Notes under the pieces: generated by a model
The model's input: the letters and a program-made list of their open reading frames with translations, nothing else
Told to the model about the DNA's origin: nothing
Databases searched by the model: none
Assembly (NCBI GenBank): GCA_010015675.1
Contig: ML976989.1
Location: 1,010,656-1,074,655, forward strand
DNA: 64,000 nucleotides
Direction of reading: 5' to 3'
Source of the DNA: Byssothecium circinans
Lineage: Eukaryota > Ascomycota > Dothideomycetes > Pleosporales > Massarinaceae
Shown: positions 63,846 to 64,000 of the stretch, piece after piece
Layout of the letters: each line of letters opens with the position of its first letter
Position numbering within the stretch: the first letter of the stretch is position 1
Program-made: the position numbers and the translations under genes

Positions 63846-64000
63846 CTACTCATTCTCGCGATCCCAATCCCACAATTGGTACATAGCGTCTATCTCAGCG
63901 TCAGTTGGTGTCGCTGTGGCAATGCTACTACACTCATCAAAACCAGCCCTATACCACCGCCGTACGCACTGTATAGCAGCTAGTAACTGGGGTGAGATCT
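63846..64000 (-). CDS. hAT transposase, C-terminal fragment (partial)
   Basis: An open frame enters from the right edge and stops at 63846-63848, giving about 50 residues: QLLAAIQCVRRWYRAGF, then a polar acidic end with AEIDAMYQLWDWDRENE. The QC(L/V)+xW pattern and acidic tail recall the C-termini of fungal hAT transposases. Its position inside an element with matching TIR and subterminal repeats is the stronger evidence. The catalytic part is outside the window. Confidence 0.6.
   Translation of the reverse strand, partial: ISPQLLAAIQCVRRWYRAGFDECSSIATATPTDAEIDAMYQLWDWDRENE

Larger units (their letters stand above)
63679..64000. mobile_element. End of a larger hAT-family element, cut by the window edge
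   Basis: Starts with CAGACTTGTCAACAATCAA at 63679, matching the MITE TIR at 17 of the first 19 bases. It is followed by subterminal GGCTTGATT-type repeats in both orientations (63691-63815) and then the 3' end of a probable transposase gene on the minus strand. The other end, and so its target duplication partner (CCGACTGC at 63671-63678 is the left copy), lies outside the window. Confidence 0.8.

Overview
The window is nuclear DNA of a filamentous ascomycete. Most genes carry short (about 48-70 bp) GT-AG introns, the housekeeping genes are clearly fungal, and several gene families are typical of Pezizomycotina. A Dothideomycete, probably Pleosporales, is my best guess; this is inference from gene style and an AKT2/LPX1-like hydrolase, not a species call. 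All splice sites below were read by eye from frame and motif continuity.

Layout. 1-10.3 kb: accessory genes (a subtilisin-like protease with a coiled-coil N-terminus, an SDR, a copper amine oxidase) and a broken helo-like/WW-repeat gene with one in-frame TGA. 10.8-15.5 kb: a large unknown protein, a mitochondrial folate/FAD-type carrier and a Sec72-like TPR protein. 15.9-17.0 kb: three diverged copies of an unknown non-coding repeat. 17.2-27.6 kb: the most unusual block. It holds a large NLR-like protein (degenerate esterase and NTPase motifs, ankyrin repeats, C-terminal ZZ-like zinc finger), an uncharacterised beta-rich gene with an in-frame TAG, and, divergently, an ankyrin-subtilisin fusion. 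28.5-32.2 kb: PHO88/SND3 with two tiny 5' exons, a DUF7924-like protein and an ankyrin relic. 34.1-60.4 kb: mostly conserved genes: a single-pass Ser/Thr-rich surface protein, BUD31, NDUFA6, RPC19, HIS3, a forkhead factor, an MSS116/CYT-19 helicase, an amidase, a small membrane protein, ArgJ, and a peroxisomal (SKL) alpha/beta hydrolase. 60.4-64 kb: AT-rich DNA and an NLR relic hit by two related hAT-family insertions: a 160-bp MITE with perfect TIRs and an 8-bp target duplication, and the end of a larger element that runs off the window.

How the genes relate. BUD31/NDUFA6 and RPC19/HIS3 are divergent pairs with short shared promoters. HIS3 and ArgJ are amino-acid biosynthesis genes; ArgJ has a perfect Gcn4/Cpc1 site (TGAGTCA) upstream. 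The repeated appearance of NLR-like, helo-like, ankyrin and S8-protease genes, some decayed and some hit by transposons, suggests an evolving self/non-self or innate-immunity gene pool, with the NLR + unknown + Ank-S8 block at 17.2-27.6 kb as the best candidate for a working module.
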